64,000 nucleotides of DNA from Zizania palustris (lineage: Eukaryota; Streptophyta; Magnoliopsida; Poales; Poaceae). The notes under the pieces are model-generated. The model was not told the origin of the DNA and searched no databases. It saw nothing but the letters and a program-made list of their open reading frames with translations. The stretch spans positions 5,338,342-5,402,341 of the forward strand of contig JAAALK010000289.1 in assembly GCA_019279435.1 (NCBI GenBank). The letters run 5' to 3'. Positions 30,768 to 42,421 of the stretch are shown here, in pieces (within the stretch, counting starts at the first letter, position 1; every line of letters starts with the position of its first letter). Made by a program: the position numbers and the translations under genes.

Positions 30768-32719
30768 TGAGGAGCCATGCTGAATAGCGTGGGACTCATG
30801 GCTCCAGAAGTGATGAGTCATTGTCAACGATAGTCAAAGAGGACTGAGAAGAATGAAGATCTGCTGTTTCATGGGCCGCGTGTGACTCAGGTACACGGGC
30901 AGCGAGCGACTGTCGGGCTGAGAGAGCTGCGAAGTCAGGCTGACCCAATCCAGGTACATGGGCCAGTAGCAGTAGAAGACCCACTGGCTGTTGACCAGGA
31001 TTACTCAGGTACACGGGCGGTGAGCGATTGCCGGGCTGAGAGAGCTGCGGAGTCAGGCCGGCCCAATCCGAGTACCTGGTGCAAAGTCGGTGGAGGCTTT
31101 GTCAGTTTCGGCGCAAAACTGACAACTGTTGATCTTGTATCCGACTGTCCAGAAGAGAAGTCGTAGTCGCTACGAAAACTTAGCTTTCGGATAAGTCATC
31201 TGTATCTCTAGGCCCACAGTCAGTCAGTCGTGTCTGTAAAAATACCTAAGGGTAGTAGAGTCTTTTCCTTTATTCTTGCGTCTGTAAAAACCCTAAGGGG
31301 CTGGTAGAATATTCCTAGTGTTGGGCAGCCTATAAATAGGGCCCCAATCCCTAGGGTTTGGACTACCCTTCTAGAAATCACTTTTTGAATCATTCATTGG
31401 GTCATTCTTCTTGTTCCCTGCGTTTTCCCTCTCCTGCTTGTGTGCGCCGCCAGGAACCTTCTGTGAGTTCATCTTAGTTTCATTTTCCTTGGTCTGGTCG
31501 GTTTTGGATTCCCTCTGGTTGTGTGCTGCATTTAATTATTAGCTTCGTACTCCTTCAGTTTGCGTGCAACAATTTATCTCCTGAGCGATTTTGTGCTTCA
31601 GTTTGCTTCTGTTCTTCACAAGAAGAGTACTAGTTCTTGCTGTATGCAAGTAGTACTCCTCCACTGTAGCAACAGTACTCTAGTGTCAGCTTTTTGCTTT
31701 TACTGCACAACTTTTTGATCGAAGTTCACACGACTGAGTACATTTTCTGATTGTTTTCTGGCGAAGCCCTCTCTTTGTTCGAAGCCCCTCAGCTCCGTGA
31801 GGCAGGCTTCGATCTGATACTCGAAGGCTTAATTTAAACTTCGAACTTTGTTTTGTGACGCTAGCTTCGAAGTATCTTTGGCATTCTGACAGCTTCACAT
31901 ACTTCGATAGTCTTTGCGAAGGTGTTTTTAGTCTCTAGCTGTTCGAAGTCAATACTTCGGCAGGCTTCAGAGTTAGCTTCGAAGCTAATAGACTTCGCTT
32001 CGTTTTCTCTATCGCGTGTTAGCCTTCGTTTCTCTTTTCGAAGCTTGCTCTTTTTGAAGGTAGAGTGTAGGCTTCGAATTTGATTTCTCTGTCGTGTGAC
32101 AGGCTTCGCTTTTCGGTTCGAAGGTGTGGCTTCGAAGCCCTCGGTTCGAAGCTGTGTTCGAAGCCTTGTCTTCTAAGTACATACTTCGAAGCAGGCTCCG
32201 ACTTTCTCATACTTCGCTTTGAAGCACTCTTCGATTCCTGCCACTTCGAACTAGGCTAGACAGAAACCTACCTTCGACTTTTTCACAACACCTTCGACAG
32301 ACTTCGTCCTCCACCTCCGAACCAGACTTCGACCAGCGAAGTAGACCTTGACCTCCGAAGCAGGCTTCGGCCAGCGAAGCAGGCTTCGATCTGCGAAGCA
32401 GGCTTCGCCGAGTTTCGAACAGGAGACAGATTTGAACAGGTAACTTCTCTTCTCACTCATAGTGCACCTAGTTTGCTCTATTGAGATTTGTCTAGCCTTG
32501 TCATGAGTATTCTGTCGATCTGTCTAGTAGCACTGCTTTTGGGTTTCTCGACTTAATCAACTGTTGCTCCTAGGCTAGATACCTTTAGACTTAGGCTATC
32601 TGTTCATTTTCTGCTGCTTAGTCTTTTGAGGTGTGTTGGGTGTTGGGAAGAGGCCATTGATTCGAAAGAATTTTTAGGCGCCCATTCACCCCCCTCTGGT
32701 CGCTACTTTGGATCCTACA
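30768..32719 (+). repeat. 5' LTR of S2
   Basis: It pairs with 40050-42003. The second half (31740-32420) is packed with CTTCGAAG-type palindromes. TATAAATAG at 31331 is the probable TATA box. It ends CCTACA at 32719. Confidence 0.95.
31331..31339 (+). promoter_or_regulatory. TATA box of the S2 5' LTR
   Basis: TATAAATAG follows GCAGCC. The 3' LTR copy reads AATAAATAG (40616), so only the 5' copy keeps a canonical box. Confidence 0.7.
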
Positions 32720-32721
32720 AG

Positions 32722-32733
32722 TGGTATCAGAGC
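32722..32733 (+). other. Primer binding site of S2
   Basis: TGGTATCAGAGC lies 2 nt after the 5' LTR and is complementary to initiator tRNA-Met. Confidence 0.95.
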
Positions 32734-32784
32734 TTGGTTAGGGTTTTTCCATACCTTAACCGGTTCTAAACCCCAGTAGTGACC

Positions 32785-35533
32785 ATGACGTCTCCTGGCA
32801 AGGTCCCGTCCTTGGAAGCCTATGGCTATAATTATTGGAAGACTCGCATGCGAGCCTATCTCATGAGCCAGGGTTCGGACATTGGGACATTTGCATTCAC
32901 ACCACGTTTGTCATATTGCCAGTCGCTGAGCATGGTACTGCTGGTATCATTGCTCAGCATCTGAGCAACAGTAAGGCTGTGAACATTCTGTTTTCTGGTT
33001 TAGGTCCCACTGAGTTTGAGCGTGTGAGTCATCTCTCCACTACGAGAGAGATCTGGGCTACCCTCAAGGCACACCATGAGGGAATAGCACAGGTCAAGGC
33101 TCGGCTCTATCAGACCTACCGACGTGAATATGAGAATTTCACACAGAAGCCGGGTGAATCTGTTGAGGCTTTGTTTGGTCGTTTTCAGTCGATCATAAAC
33201 AAGCTTCGGGACAACAAGGCTGAGGGTGCTCAGTTAGTCTCAGATCATGAGCAGGCGCTCAAGGTTCTCCATACCTTGGACCCAAAGATCTTGGAGATTA
33301 AGGTATCCTCTATCGTTGAGAGCACTTCTTACGATACCTTGACCATTTCTGAGTTATTTAGCAAGCTGAAGGCCACTGAGGTAGATATCCAGTTGAGATC
33401 AAATCTCACTGGTTCTGGATCAAAATCCCTGGCCCTTGCTACACCTTCTGTTGATCCCTCTGCTGTGAGCTGTGCTGGGTTCTCCTTGATGTCTATCACT
33501 GAGGACCAGCTTGAGTTGTTGGGAGATGATGATTTGTGTCTCTTTAACAACCGGGTGCGTCGTGTCTATGACAAGAAAATGTTCAAAAGACACGGCACAA
33601 AATCCGGATGCTTTGAGTGTGGTGATCCAGGACACTTCATCGCCGACTGCCCCAAGCGCAATGGTCACAAGAAGGGCACCGGTGGTGGCTTCCACGACTC
33701 CGGCAAGCACGACAGCTCTTCCTTCAACAAGGGCAAGCCGAAGACCAGATTCTTCAAGAAGGCCCTGAAGGACTACCGGCGAGAGAACAAGAAGCGCGAC
33801 AAGGCCTTCTTCGCCGAGATGGAGAAGATCTACTCCAAGCAGTCCACATCTTCTTCCTCTTCATCGAGCTTAAGCGATGAGGAGATCGCCATCTGGAAGG
33901 GGAAGGACAAGGACGATCCGGCGGGTCTCTGCTTCATGGCCTTCGGAGACAAGCCGAAGAGCCGCTCACACCAGCGCCGAAGATCCCGCAAGAGCTTCTA
34001 TTCAATGGCTCTTGGGGATAGGGAAGAAAAAAGCTCCTCCGATGACTCCGACGACGACGACAACAAGGTATCATCCTATGAACGAGAAATTGTTGATTTA
34101 CTTGAGAGCAATCGTCAGGAGTTAAAGTATCGGGAAAAACTGCTTAGAGGGGCCAAAAGAGGATAGATGAGTTGGAGAGTGAGCTTGCCGTAGCCAACGG
34201 CAGAATTGAGAGTCTATCTTCTTCCCCTTGCTTGGGTGATAGCAATGAGTGCCCGAAGTGTGATGTGCTTCTGTGTGACCTGTCGACTCTGAAGGCCAGG
34301 TACACAGAAAGGGTTGATGAGAGGGACGCTTTGGCCACTGATCTTGAAAGCGCTCAGCTGGAGCTGAAAGATGCTCAAGCCACTGTCGTCGCACCCTGTG
34401 TTCATTGCCCATCTCATCTAGCTGCCTTAGCTGAGCTGAAATCCAAGGGTGATGAGCATTTGGGTGATTTAGAAAGGTTGAGAGCTGAGCTTGCCCAGAC
34501 TAGGCTAGAGCTTGAGACACTGTTAGTTCCACCTACTGTCTGTGAGAACTGTCTGTCTCTTAGAATGGAATTGATCAAGCTGAAAGCCGAAAAGTCTGTC
34601 CAAGTAGAGAGTGAGTGTGAGACCTGCTTGTCTCAGGTGGAGGTTCTAGCTTCCTTGAGAGAGGAGCTAGCAGATTCTCAGAATGAGAACTTTTACCTCT
34701 GTTCCATCCTGAGTTGGATCAGTGCCAGAGAGCCTCAGCTCGGCATGATGATCCAGCAGTTCAGGAGGCAGGATGGGTTTGGAGTAGGTTATACCTACAC
34801 CAAAGCTGACTTTGAGAGTGCCATTAGCCGGGCAGTGGAGTGGAGTAAAATGACTACAGAGCAGAGGTATCCCAAGACTCACTCCACTGAGTCCTCCCAG
34901 GCTTGTCAACAAAAGGATGGAGTGATTCATGAACCACCCAAAGCTCCACCCAAAAAGCATATCTGGGTTCCTAAGCCCAAACACCTCCACTCTTCTCTAG
35001 ACTCTCTTCCTGGACCCTCTCAGCCCAAGAAGACGACACCCAACACCACCAAGCCCAAAAACCCCAAGCCTCAACCACATCCCAAGAAGCCCACCTACCA
35101 TTGTGAGTATTGTCAGAAAGAAGGGCATCTTGTGGAATTTTGCTTCAGGAGGAAGCGGGTTGAGAGAGCAGAGCGTGCTCGTGGTGATCAGGAGCGGTTC
35201 TACCAGCAGGGTGGTAGACTGCGTATTCCTCGACGCGGGGAGAGGCTGGAGGCCAGGCCGCGTCATGTAGGTGGTGGTAGAGGAGACGACTTTCTTGCCC
35301 GTGCTCCAGTTGGTGGTGTCCGTTCCGGCAGAGTTCCAGACCGTGTTGGCTATGGTTCTGGACCTCGTGGCTGCAGGATTAGGCAGAACTGAGGACCGCG
35401 CTTTGAGCCGCGTTTTGGTCCAAACTCTTTTGATGGTTTTCGCTTTCCATCTTTTGAGCAGATGGCTCGACATTGGTTTAGCTTTTTTGCTAAATCTGGT
35501 GCCAGACCATTTGCTCCCACTTACAGCCACTGA
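32785..35533 (+). pseudogene. gag: S2 gag, Sirevirus type, with three breaks
   Basis: ATG 32785 opens the copia Gag motif (LEAYGYNYWKTRMRAY). One T is missing near 32884, so the correct frame is the one read from about 32885 to 34166. It contains the UBN2 core and the knuckle CFECGDPGHFIADC (about 33609), then a Lys/Ser/Asp-rich region. A second frameshift at about 34150 moves the protein to the frame of 34172-35392, a coiled-coil-prone part with the second knuckle CEYCQKEGHLVEFC (about 35103). TGA 35390-35392 is a further break, because the frame continues as a Phe/Pro-rich tail to TGA at about 35531. The domain order equals S1 gag, though sequence similarity is moderate. Confidence 0.88.
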
Positions 35534-35535
35534 TT

Positions 35536-38500
35536 ATGCAGGATCGGGGAGTGGAGGACGTTTGGATTATGGACTCAGGATGCTCCCGCCACATGACGGG
35601 ACATCGCAGATGGTTCTCCAGTCTCACTCCCCCGAGCTCCAAAGAGTACATCACTTTCGGGAACAGTGGTCAAGGGAAGGTAAGTGGCATAGGCTCTATT
35701 CGCATTTCAGATCATTTCTGTTTGAAGAATGTTGCTTTGGTTAAAAATTTGAACTTCAATTTGATTTCTGTTTCGCAACTTCTTGAGGATGGTTTGGAAG
35801 TGCGTTTTAAGAAGGGCAATTCTTCTGTGGTTGATTCTAGAGGGTCTTTGATTTGCCAGATTTTACCATTCGGTAAAGTTTTTCGAATTGACTTCTCTAG
35901 TTCTTTTGGCCTTTCTCACTGTTTGATTGCTGGATCCTCCTCTGAGCTCTGGAAGTGGCATAGGAGGTTAGGTCATTTGAGTTTTGATCTGCTAGTCAGG
36001 TTGAGCTCTATGGACCTCATCCGAGGATTGCCCAAGCTTAAGATGGAGAAGGATCTAGTTTGTCATCCCTGTCGTCATGGGAAAATGGTTGCCGCTTCTC
36101 ACTCACCTGTGACTCAGGTGATGACTTCATATCCAGGCGAGCTTTTACATTTGGACACTATAGGTCCAGCTCGGGTACGCTCAGTCGGTGGGAAGTGGTA
36201 TGCACTTGTGATTGTTGACGATTTTTCTCGTTTCTCGTGGGTTTTCTTTTTGGAGTCTAAGGATGAAACATTTCAGTTTGTTCATGACCTGATTTTAAAG
36301 CTGAAGAATGAGAACAATGGTCGGATGCGAGCAATTCGCTCCGACAACGGCTCTGAGTTCAAGAACTCTCAGTTTGTCAGCTTCTATAGTGATCAGAGTC
36401 TGGATCATCAGTTTTCTTCTCCTTACACTCCCCCACAGAACGGTGTTGTGGAACGAAAGAACCGCACGCTAGTCGAGATGGCCAGGACGATGCTCGATGA
36501 GCACAGGACTCCTAGGCGTTTTTGGGCTGAAGCCCTGAACACGTCTTGCTATCTGGCCAACCGCATCTTTCTTAGAGCTTACCTTGGTAAGACATCATAT
36601 GAATTGCGGTTTGGCAGACAGCCCAAGGTGAGCCACTTGCGAGCGTTTGGCTGCAAGTGCTTTGTGCTCAAGAAGGGAGGGCATTTGGACAAGTTTGAGT
36701 CTCGTTGCTAGGATGAAGTTTTTCTTGGCTACGCTTTGCATTCTCGAGGTTTTCGTGTTTGGAACCTCGAATCCCAGCTGCTTGTCGAGACTTGTGAGGT
36801 TTCATTTGATGAGTCCTTGCCTTCTTTGACTCCTTCTTTTGAGCTGTCTGGTGATGATGAGCTCGGAGAGTCCATCTTCGAGGAAGATGAGGATACTCCA
36901 GCTGCTGATGAGGGTGGGCCTTCTGCATCCCCCGCAGAGCTCACACCTTCTGAGACTTCGACTGAGGATGAGGGCGGACCTCTGATCACTTCTTCCACTA
37001 CGATCGAGCCCCCCAGTCGAGTCCAGAGGTGCCTACTGCTGACTCCGGTGAGGTGACTTCAGATCACCAGGGAACCCGAGCAGTTCAGCGTGACCATCCC
37101 TCAGAGCTCATCATAGGTGATTTGACTGAGAGAACTTTGCGTTCTTCTGCCTCTCTCGCCGTGTTTGCTGAATCTACGTTTGTTGCATCTTTTGAGCCCA
37201 GAGACGTTTCTCATGCTCTTTCTGATTCTAATTGGATAAATGCTATGCAAGAAGAGCTTGAGAACTTTGTCCGCAATCGGGTCTGGACACTAGTTGAGCC
37301 GCCACCAGAATGCAACCCCATAGGCACCAAGTGGGTATTCAAGAACAAACAAGGTGAAGATGGGGTTGTGGTGCGCAACAAAGCTCGATTAGTTGCCCAG
37401 GGTTATTGCCAGAAGGAAGGTATTGACTTTGAAGAAACCTTCGCCCCTGTTGCCCGTCTTGAGTCCATTCGTATTCTCTTAGCTTTTGCCACTTCGAAGG
37501 GTTTTAAGCTTTTTCAAATGGACGTTAAGAGTGCTTTTCTGAACGGGTTCATAGAGGAGGAAGTTTATGTTAGGCAGCCCCCCGGTTTTGAGAACCCTAA
37601 GTTTCCTCGACATGTTTTTAAGTTGCAAAAAGCTTTATACGGGTTGAAGCAAGCCCCCAGGGCTTGGTATGACCGGTTGAAGCAATTTTTGTTGGGGAAG
37701 GGCTTTGTGATGGGTTCGGTGGATAAAACTCTTTTCTTGCTCAGAGATGCTTCAGATTTCATAGTCGCTCAGATTTATGTGGACGATATTATCTTTGGCG
37801 GTACTACTGATTCTCTTGTGTCCAAGTTTTCTGAGCAGATGCACAGCGAGTTTGAGATGAGCCTCATGGGTGAGCTCAAGTACTTCTTAGGGCTCCAGAT
37901 CAAGCAGACCAAGGACGGCACCTTCATCCACCAAGGTAAGTACACTCGCGACATGCTTAAGAAATTTGACTTTGGTGGTGAATTGAAGCCACAGATGACC
38001 CCGATGGGCACTTCTGGGGGTCTGGACAAGGATGAGAGCGGCGTCAAGGTCAATGAAAGGGAGTTTCGAGGGATGATCGGTTCGCTGTTATACTTGACAG
38101 CAACAAGACCGGACATACAGTTCGCCGTGGGACTTTGCGCGCATTTCCAGTCTTCACCACGCGCGTCTCACCGGCAAGCTGTCAAGCGCATCTTCAGGTA
38201 TCTCACTTATGCGCCCGATCTTGGTCTTTTCTATTCAGCATCATCTTCTCTCGATTTATCTGGATTTTCGGATGCCGACTTTGGTGGGTGCCGGTTGGAT
38301 CACAAGTCGACTTCCGGTACTTGCCAGTTTCTTGGTTCTTCTCTTGTCTCTTGGTCTTCTCGAAAGCAATCTGGAGTTGCTCTTTCGACCACAGAGGCTG
38401 AGTACGTAGCTGCTGCTAGCTGCTGTTCACAGTTAGTTTGGATGATTTCCACTCTACGAGATTTTGGGTTGTTCTTTCCTACCAGAGTTCCTTTGTTTTG

Positions 38501-38726
38501 CGACAGCACTAGTGCAATTAGTGTAGGGAAAAACCCATGTCTTCATTCAAAAACCAAACACATTGATGTGCGCTTTCACTTTCTGCGGGATCAATATGAG
38601 AAAGGTGTCATTGACCTTGTTCATGTTGATACCCATCATCAGTTGGCTGATATTTTCACCAAACCCCTAGATCAGTCTACATTTGAACGTTTACGAGGGG
38701 ATTTGGGTGTTGTGTATCCTTTCTAG
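35536..38726 (+). pseudogene. pol: S2 pol: protease, integrase, RT, RNase H; stop and frameshift
   Basis: It begins just after the gag end, in a different frame from gag, unlike S1. Protease DSGCSRHMTG is near 35572. Integrase has WHRRLGH (about 35955), CHPC (about 36064), RSDNGSEF and NGVVERKN. TAG 36709-36711 interrupts the frame at the end of integrase, where relatives have Ser. A frameshift near 37020 in the linker joins it to the RT/RNase H frame 37029-38726, with FQMDVKSAFLNG (about 37516) and YVDDIIFGG (about 37777) intact and DSTSAISVGKNP in RNase H. The stop is at 38724-38726. No envelope-like ORF follows. The RT half alone is fully open. Confidence 0.9.
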
Positions 38727-40049
38727 GATATTTTGCGTCAGTTTTCTTTCTTCTTTACTCTTTTCTTGAGTCTTTCTGTGTGTTCATATCTTGCATATTC
38801 ACATATCACACTTTTGAGCTTGCTTCTGTTATATGATTGAACTGCTTTACTTATTCTAGCTGGTACATGCTTTTGGATACTTGTCATTGATCATGCTTTG
38901 GTTCAGTTCACTTGATATGTCTGATATCTGTCATATGCATGGCTTTTATGCTTTAAAATTGAAAAATGATCACCATTGCTTCTGGTAACTAGCATGCGTA
39001 GGCTGAATGTTCTTGCTATCTGTTACATGCCTTGTAGCTAGTTTCTGACTTAGATGCAAATATGCAACTTGGACATCTATATGCTTTAAACATGGAAATG
39101 TGCTATAAAAATGATGAAAATTCGAGAAAAATGAAAATTCCATGCCTTTTTATGCATAACTTGAAAAGATCCAGGTGGGTTTGCTTTGTCGCATTACATT
39201 TGTTCTGGACTGCATACCATATCACTTTGGTATAAACTAGGACAGTGTAGTGTATGCCAAGACCAATGTCTTAAGCTTCTGATGGTCTAGATCTGGTCTA
39301 GGCTTGACTTGGTCGGTCAGCATAAAGTTTGACATGCAAATAACCCCTGGCAAAAATGAAAAAAGAAAAAGAAAAAGCTTGAAAATTGAAATGATAACAA
39401 GTTTGGTGAAGCACTTTGTTTTGAACAATGCTTATCTTGGTAGATATCAGTTAGCTTTTGCATCTCATGTTTTACCTTGCTTGTTTACTGGAAAATGTGG
39501 TGATGTTTTTGTTTGCAAAAACTGAAAAATGCATGCTAATGACTTTCTTTAGATATCATTTGTTGCACTGATCATGCCATGTGTTTTAGACAATATCAAT
39601 TTTTGCTATACTTGTTAGATGTTGTAATTGCAGTCAGTCATATTTGAGAAGCATGCTTTCTACACTCCTTATGCACTCTAGTTGAATTCACTGCATATTT
39701 TGAGGGGGAGTTGCATTTCAGGGGGAGTCTGTGTCTCTATTGAGTGCTTGATGAGTTCACTTGTCAACAAGGGGGAGAAAATTTGGGATCAGAGTTTAAG
39801 GGGGAATTCTTACTCTGTTGATATCCTTGTTGTTCTGAAATCGCACTTATTTTTGAGCTTTTACGTTTTGGTTAACCATAATGACCACTTCTTGCTTTTG
39901 TTTGGCTTTCGGTCATTAGGGTTAAACTTTTACCTTATTTTTTCTTCTTCTTTGTTTTCTTGTTTTTTTTTCGTGTTTCCACATTTGTTCGCAGGTGTTG
40001 AAGAGCTCAAGAAGAGGAGTGTTGACAATGCACTCATCAAGGGGGAGAT
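38727..40049 (+). other. S2 3' non-coding tail with repeated polypurine tracts
   Basis: G-rich tracts of the AAGGGGGAG type occur near 39702, 39719, 39770 and 39799. The final one, 40039-40049, abuts the 3' LTR. The block 39169-39360 is shared with S1 and E. No credible protein is encoded on the plus strand. Confidence 0.85.
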
Positions 40050-42003
40050 TGAGGAGCCATGCTGAATAGCGTGGGCCTCATGGCTCCAGAAGTGATGAGT
40101 CATTGTCAACGATAGTCAAAGAGGACTGAGAAGAATGAAGATCTGCTATTTCATGGGCCGCGTGTGACTCAGGTACACGGGCAGCGAGCGACTGTCGGGC
40201 TGAGAGAGCTGCGAAGTCGGGCTGACCCAATCCGGGTACATGGGCCAGTAGCAGTAGAAGACCCACTGGGCTGTTGACCAGAATTGACTCAGGTACACGA
40301 GTGGTGAGCGATTGCCGGGTTGAGAGAGCTGCGGAGTCAGGCCGGCCCAATCCGAGTACCTGGTGCAAAGTCGGTGGAGGCTTTGTCAGTTTCGGCGCAA
40401 AACTGACAACCGTTGATCTTGTATCCGACTGTCCAGAAGAGAGGTCGTAGTCGCTACGAAAACTTAGCTTCCGGATAAGTCATCTGTATCTCTAGGCCCA
40501 CAGTCAGTCAGTCGTGTCTGTAAAAATACCTAAGGGCAGTAGAGTCTTTTCCTTTATTCTTGTGTCTGTAAAAACCCTAAGGGGCTGGTAGAATATTCCT
40601 AGTGTTGGGCAGCCAATAAATAGGGCCCCAATCCCTAGGGTTTGGACTACCCTTCTAGAAATCACTTTTTGAATCATTCATTGGGTCATTCTTCTTGTTC
40701 CTTGCGTTTTCTCTCTCCTGCTTGTGTGCGCCGCCAGGAACCTTCTGTGAGTTCATCTTAGTTTCATTTTCCTTGGTCTGGTCGGTTTTGGATTCCCTCT
40801 GGTTGTGTGCTGCATTTAATTATTAGCTTCGTACTCCTTCTGTTTGCGTGCAGCAATTTATCTCCTGAGCGATTTTGTGCTTCAGTTTGCTTCTGTTCTT
40901 CACAAGCAGAGTACTAGTTCTTGCTGTTTGCAAGTAGTACTCCTCCACTGTAGCAACAGTACTCTAGTGTCAGCTTTTTGCTTTTACTGCACAACTTTTT
41001 GATCGAAGTTCACACGGCTGAGTACCTTTTCTGACTGTTTTCTGGCGAAGCCCTCTCTTTGTTCGAAGCCCCTCAGCTCCGTGAGGCAGGCTTCGATCTG
41101 ATACTCGAAGGCTTCATTTAAACTTCGAACTTTGTTTTGTGACGCTAGCTTCGAAGTATCTTTGGCACTCTGACAGCTTCACATACTTCGATAGTCTTTG
41201 CGAAGGTGTTTTCAGTCTCTAGCTGTTCGAAGTCAATACTTCGTTAGGCTTCGGAGTTAGCTTCGAAGCTAATAGACTTCGCTTCGTTTTCTCTGTCGCG
41301 TGTCAGCCTTCGTTTCTCTTTTCGAAGCTTGCTCTTTTCGAAGGTAGAGTGTAGGCTTCGAATTTGATTTCTTTGTCGTGTGACAGGCTTCGCTTTTCAG
41401 TTCGAATTTGTGGCTTCGAAGCCCTCGGTTCGAAGCTGTGTTCGAAGCATTGTCTTCGAAGTACATACTTCGAAGCAGGCTCCGACTTTCTCATACTTCG
41501 CTTTGAAGCACTCTTCGATTCCTACCACTTCGAACTAGGCTAGACAGAAACCTACCTTTGACTTTTTCACAACACCTTCGACAGACTTCGTCCTCCACCT
41601 CCGAACCAGACTTTGACCAGCGAAGTAGACCTCGACCTCCGAAGTAGGCTTCGGCCAGCGAAGCAGGCTTCGATCTGCGAAGCAGGCTTCGCCGAGTTTC
41701 GAACAGGAGACAGATTTGAACAGGTAACTTCTCTTCTCACTCATAGTGCACCTAGTTTGCTCTATTGAGATTTGTCTAGCCTTGTCATGAGTATTCTATC
41801 GATCTGTCTAGTAGCACTGCTTTTGGGTTTCTCGACTTAATCAACTGTTGCTCCTAGGCTAGATACCTTTAGACTTAGGCTATCTGTTCATTTTCTGCTG
41901 CTTAGTCTTTTGAGGTGTGTTGGGTGTTGGGAAGAGGCCATTGATTCGAAAGAATTTTTAGGCGCCCATTCACCCCCCTCTGGTCGCTACTTTCGGTCCT
42001 ACA
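40050..42003 (+). repeat. 3' LTR of S2
   Basis: Direct repeat of 30768-32719, ending CCTACA, followed by the target copy AGAGG and the resumed B LTR. The TATA box is altered to AATAAATAG at 40616. Confidence 0.95.
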
Positions 42004-42008
42004 AGAGG

Positions 42009-42379
42009 GAAGAGGGCGGCACCGACAGGTTGACCCCACCTGTCAGTGACGCACGGCTGGGTTAGGCTGGGCTGGAGGCGAATTGGAGGTTGAGGCCCAT
42101 TAGTTATTTAAATGCTTTTTCCGATTTAAAATAATTCCAGTAATTCATTTATTTGAGTTAGGGTTGAATCACTGTTGGTAAATATTTGTAAAAAATTCCT
42201 GAAATTATGTTTTGGCCTCTAGCTTATCCCATAAAATTTTCAAGTCCATATTTTGAATATTCCTCCCTATTTGGCTTTAATACGACTCTTTTAGGATTTT
42301 CTTTAATAATAAAATTCAGAAATTTCTTTAATAATATTTTCCTTTTATTTTATTTCCTTTTAACTCTTGGGGTGTTACA
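42009..42379 (-). repeat. 3' LTR of B, right part (after S2)
   Basis: It continues the B LTR and matches 50970-51340. It ends GTGTTACA at 42379. Together with 27832-30767 it gives 3307 bp. Confidence 0.93.
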
Positions 42380-42380
42380 A

Positions 42381-42397
42381 TCCTATCCCCCTTATAG
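42381..42397 (-). other. Polypurine tract of B
   Basis: The minus strand contains AAGGGGGATAGGA immediately inside the 3' LTR, as expected for the plus-strand primer. No gene lies between it and the pol stop at 42422. Confidence 0.75.
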
Positions 42398-42421
42398 AGA
42401 ATCTCGTCCTCGAGATTCAGA

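Larger units (their letters stand above)
30768..42003 (+). mobile_element. Sirevirus copia element S2
   Basis: The LTRs are 30768-32719 (1952 bp) and 40050-42003 (1954 bp), starting TGAGGAGCC and ending CCTACA. The target duplication AGAGG is at 30763-30767 and 42004-42008. The uninterrupted B LTR shows the empty site at about 50965. The order is primer site, long two-knuckle gag, protease-integrase-RT-RNase H, and a 1.3-kb non-coding tail with polypurine tracts. The LTRs differ at roughly 2% by eye, about twice S1. Gag and pol have several frameshifts and stops, so it is inactive. Confidence 0.95.

Noticed and set aside
38727..40049. Envelope-like gene after S2 pol, as in some Sireviruses
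   Set aside because: No long frame on the plus strand and no transmembrane-type ORF; the region is non-coding with polypurine tracts.
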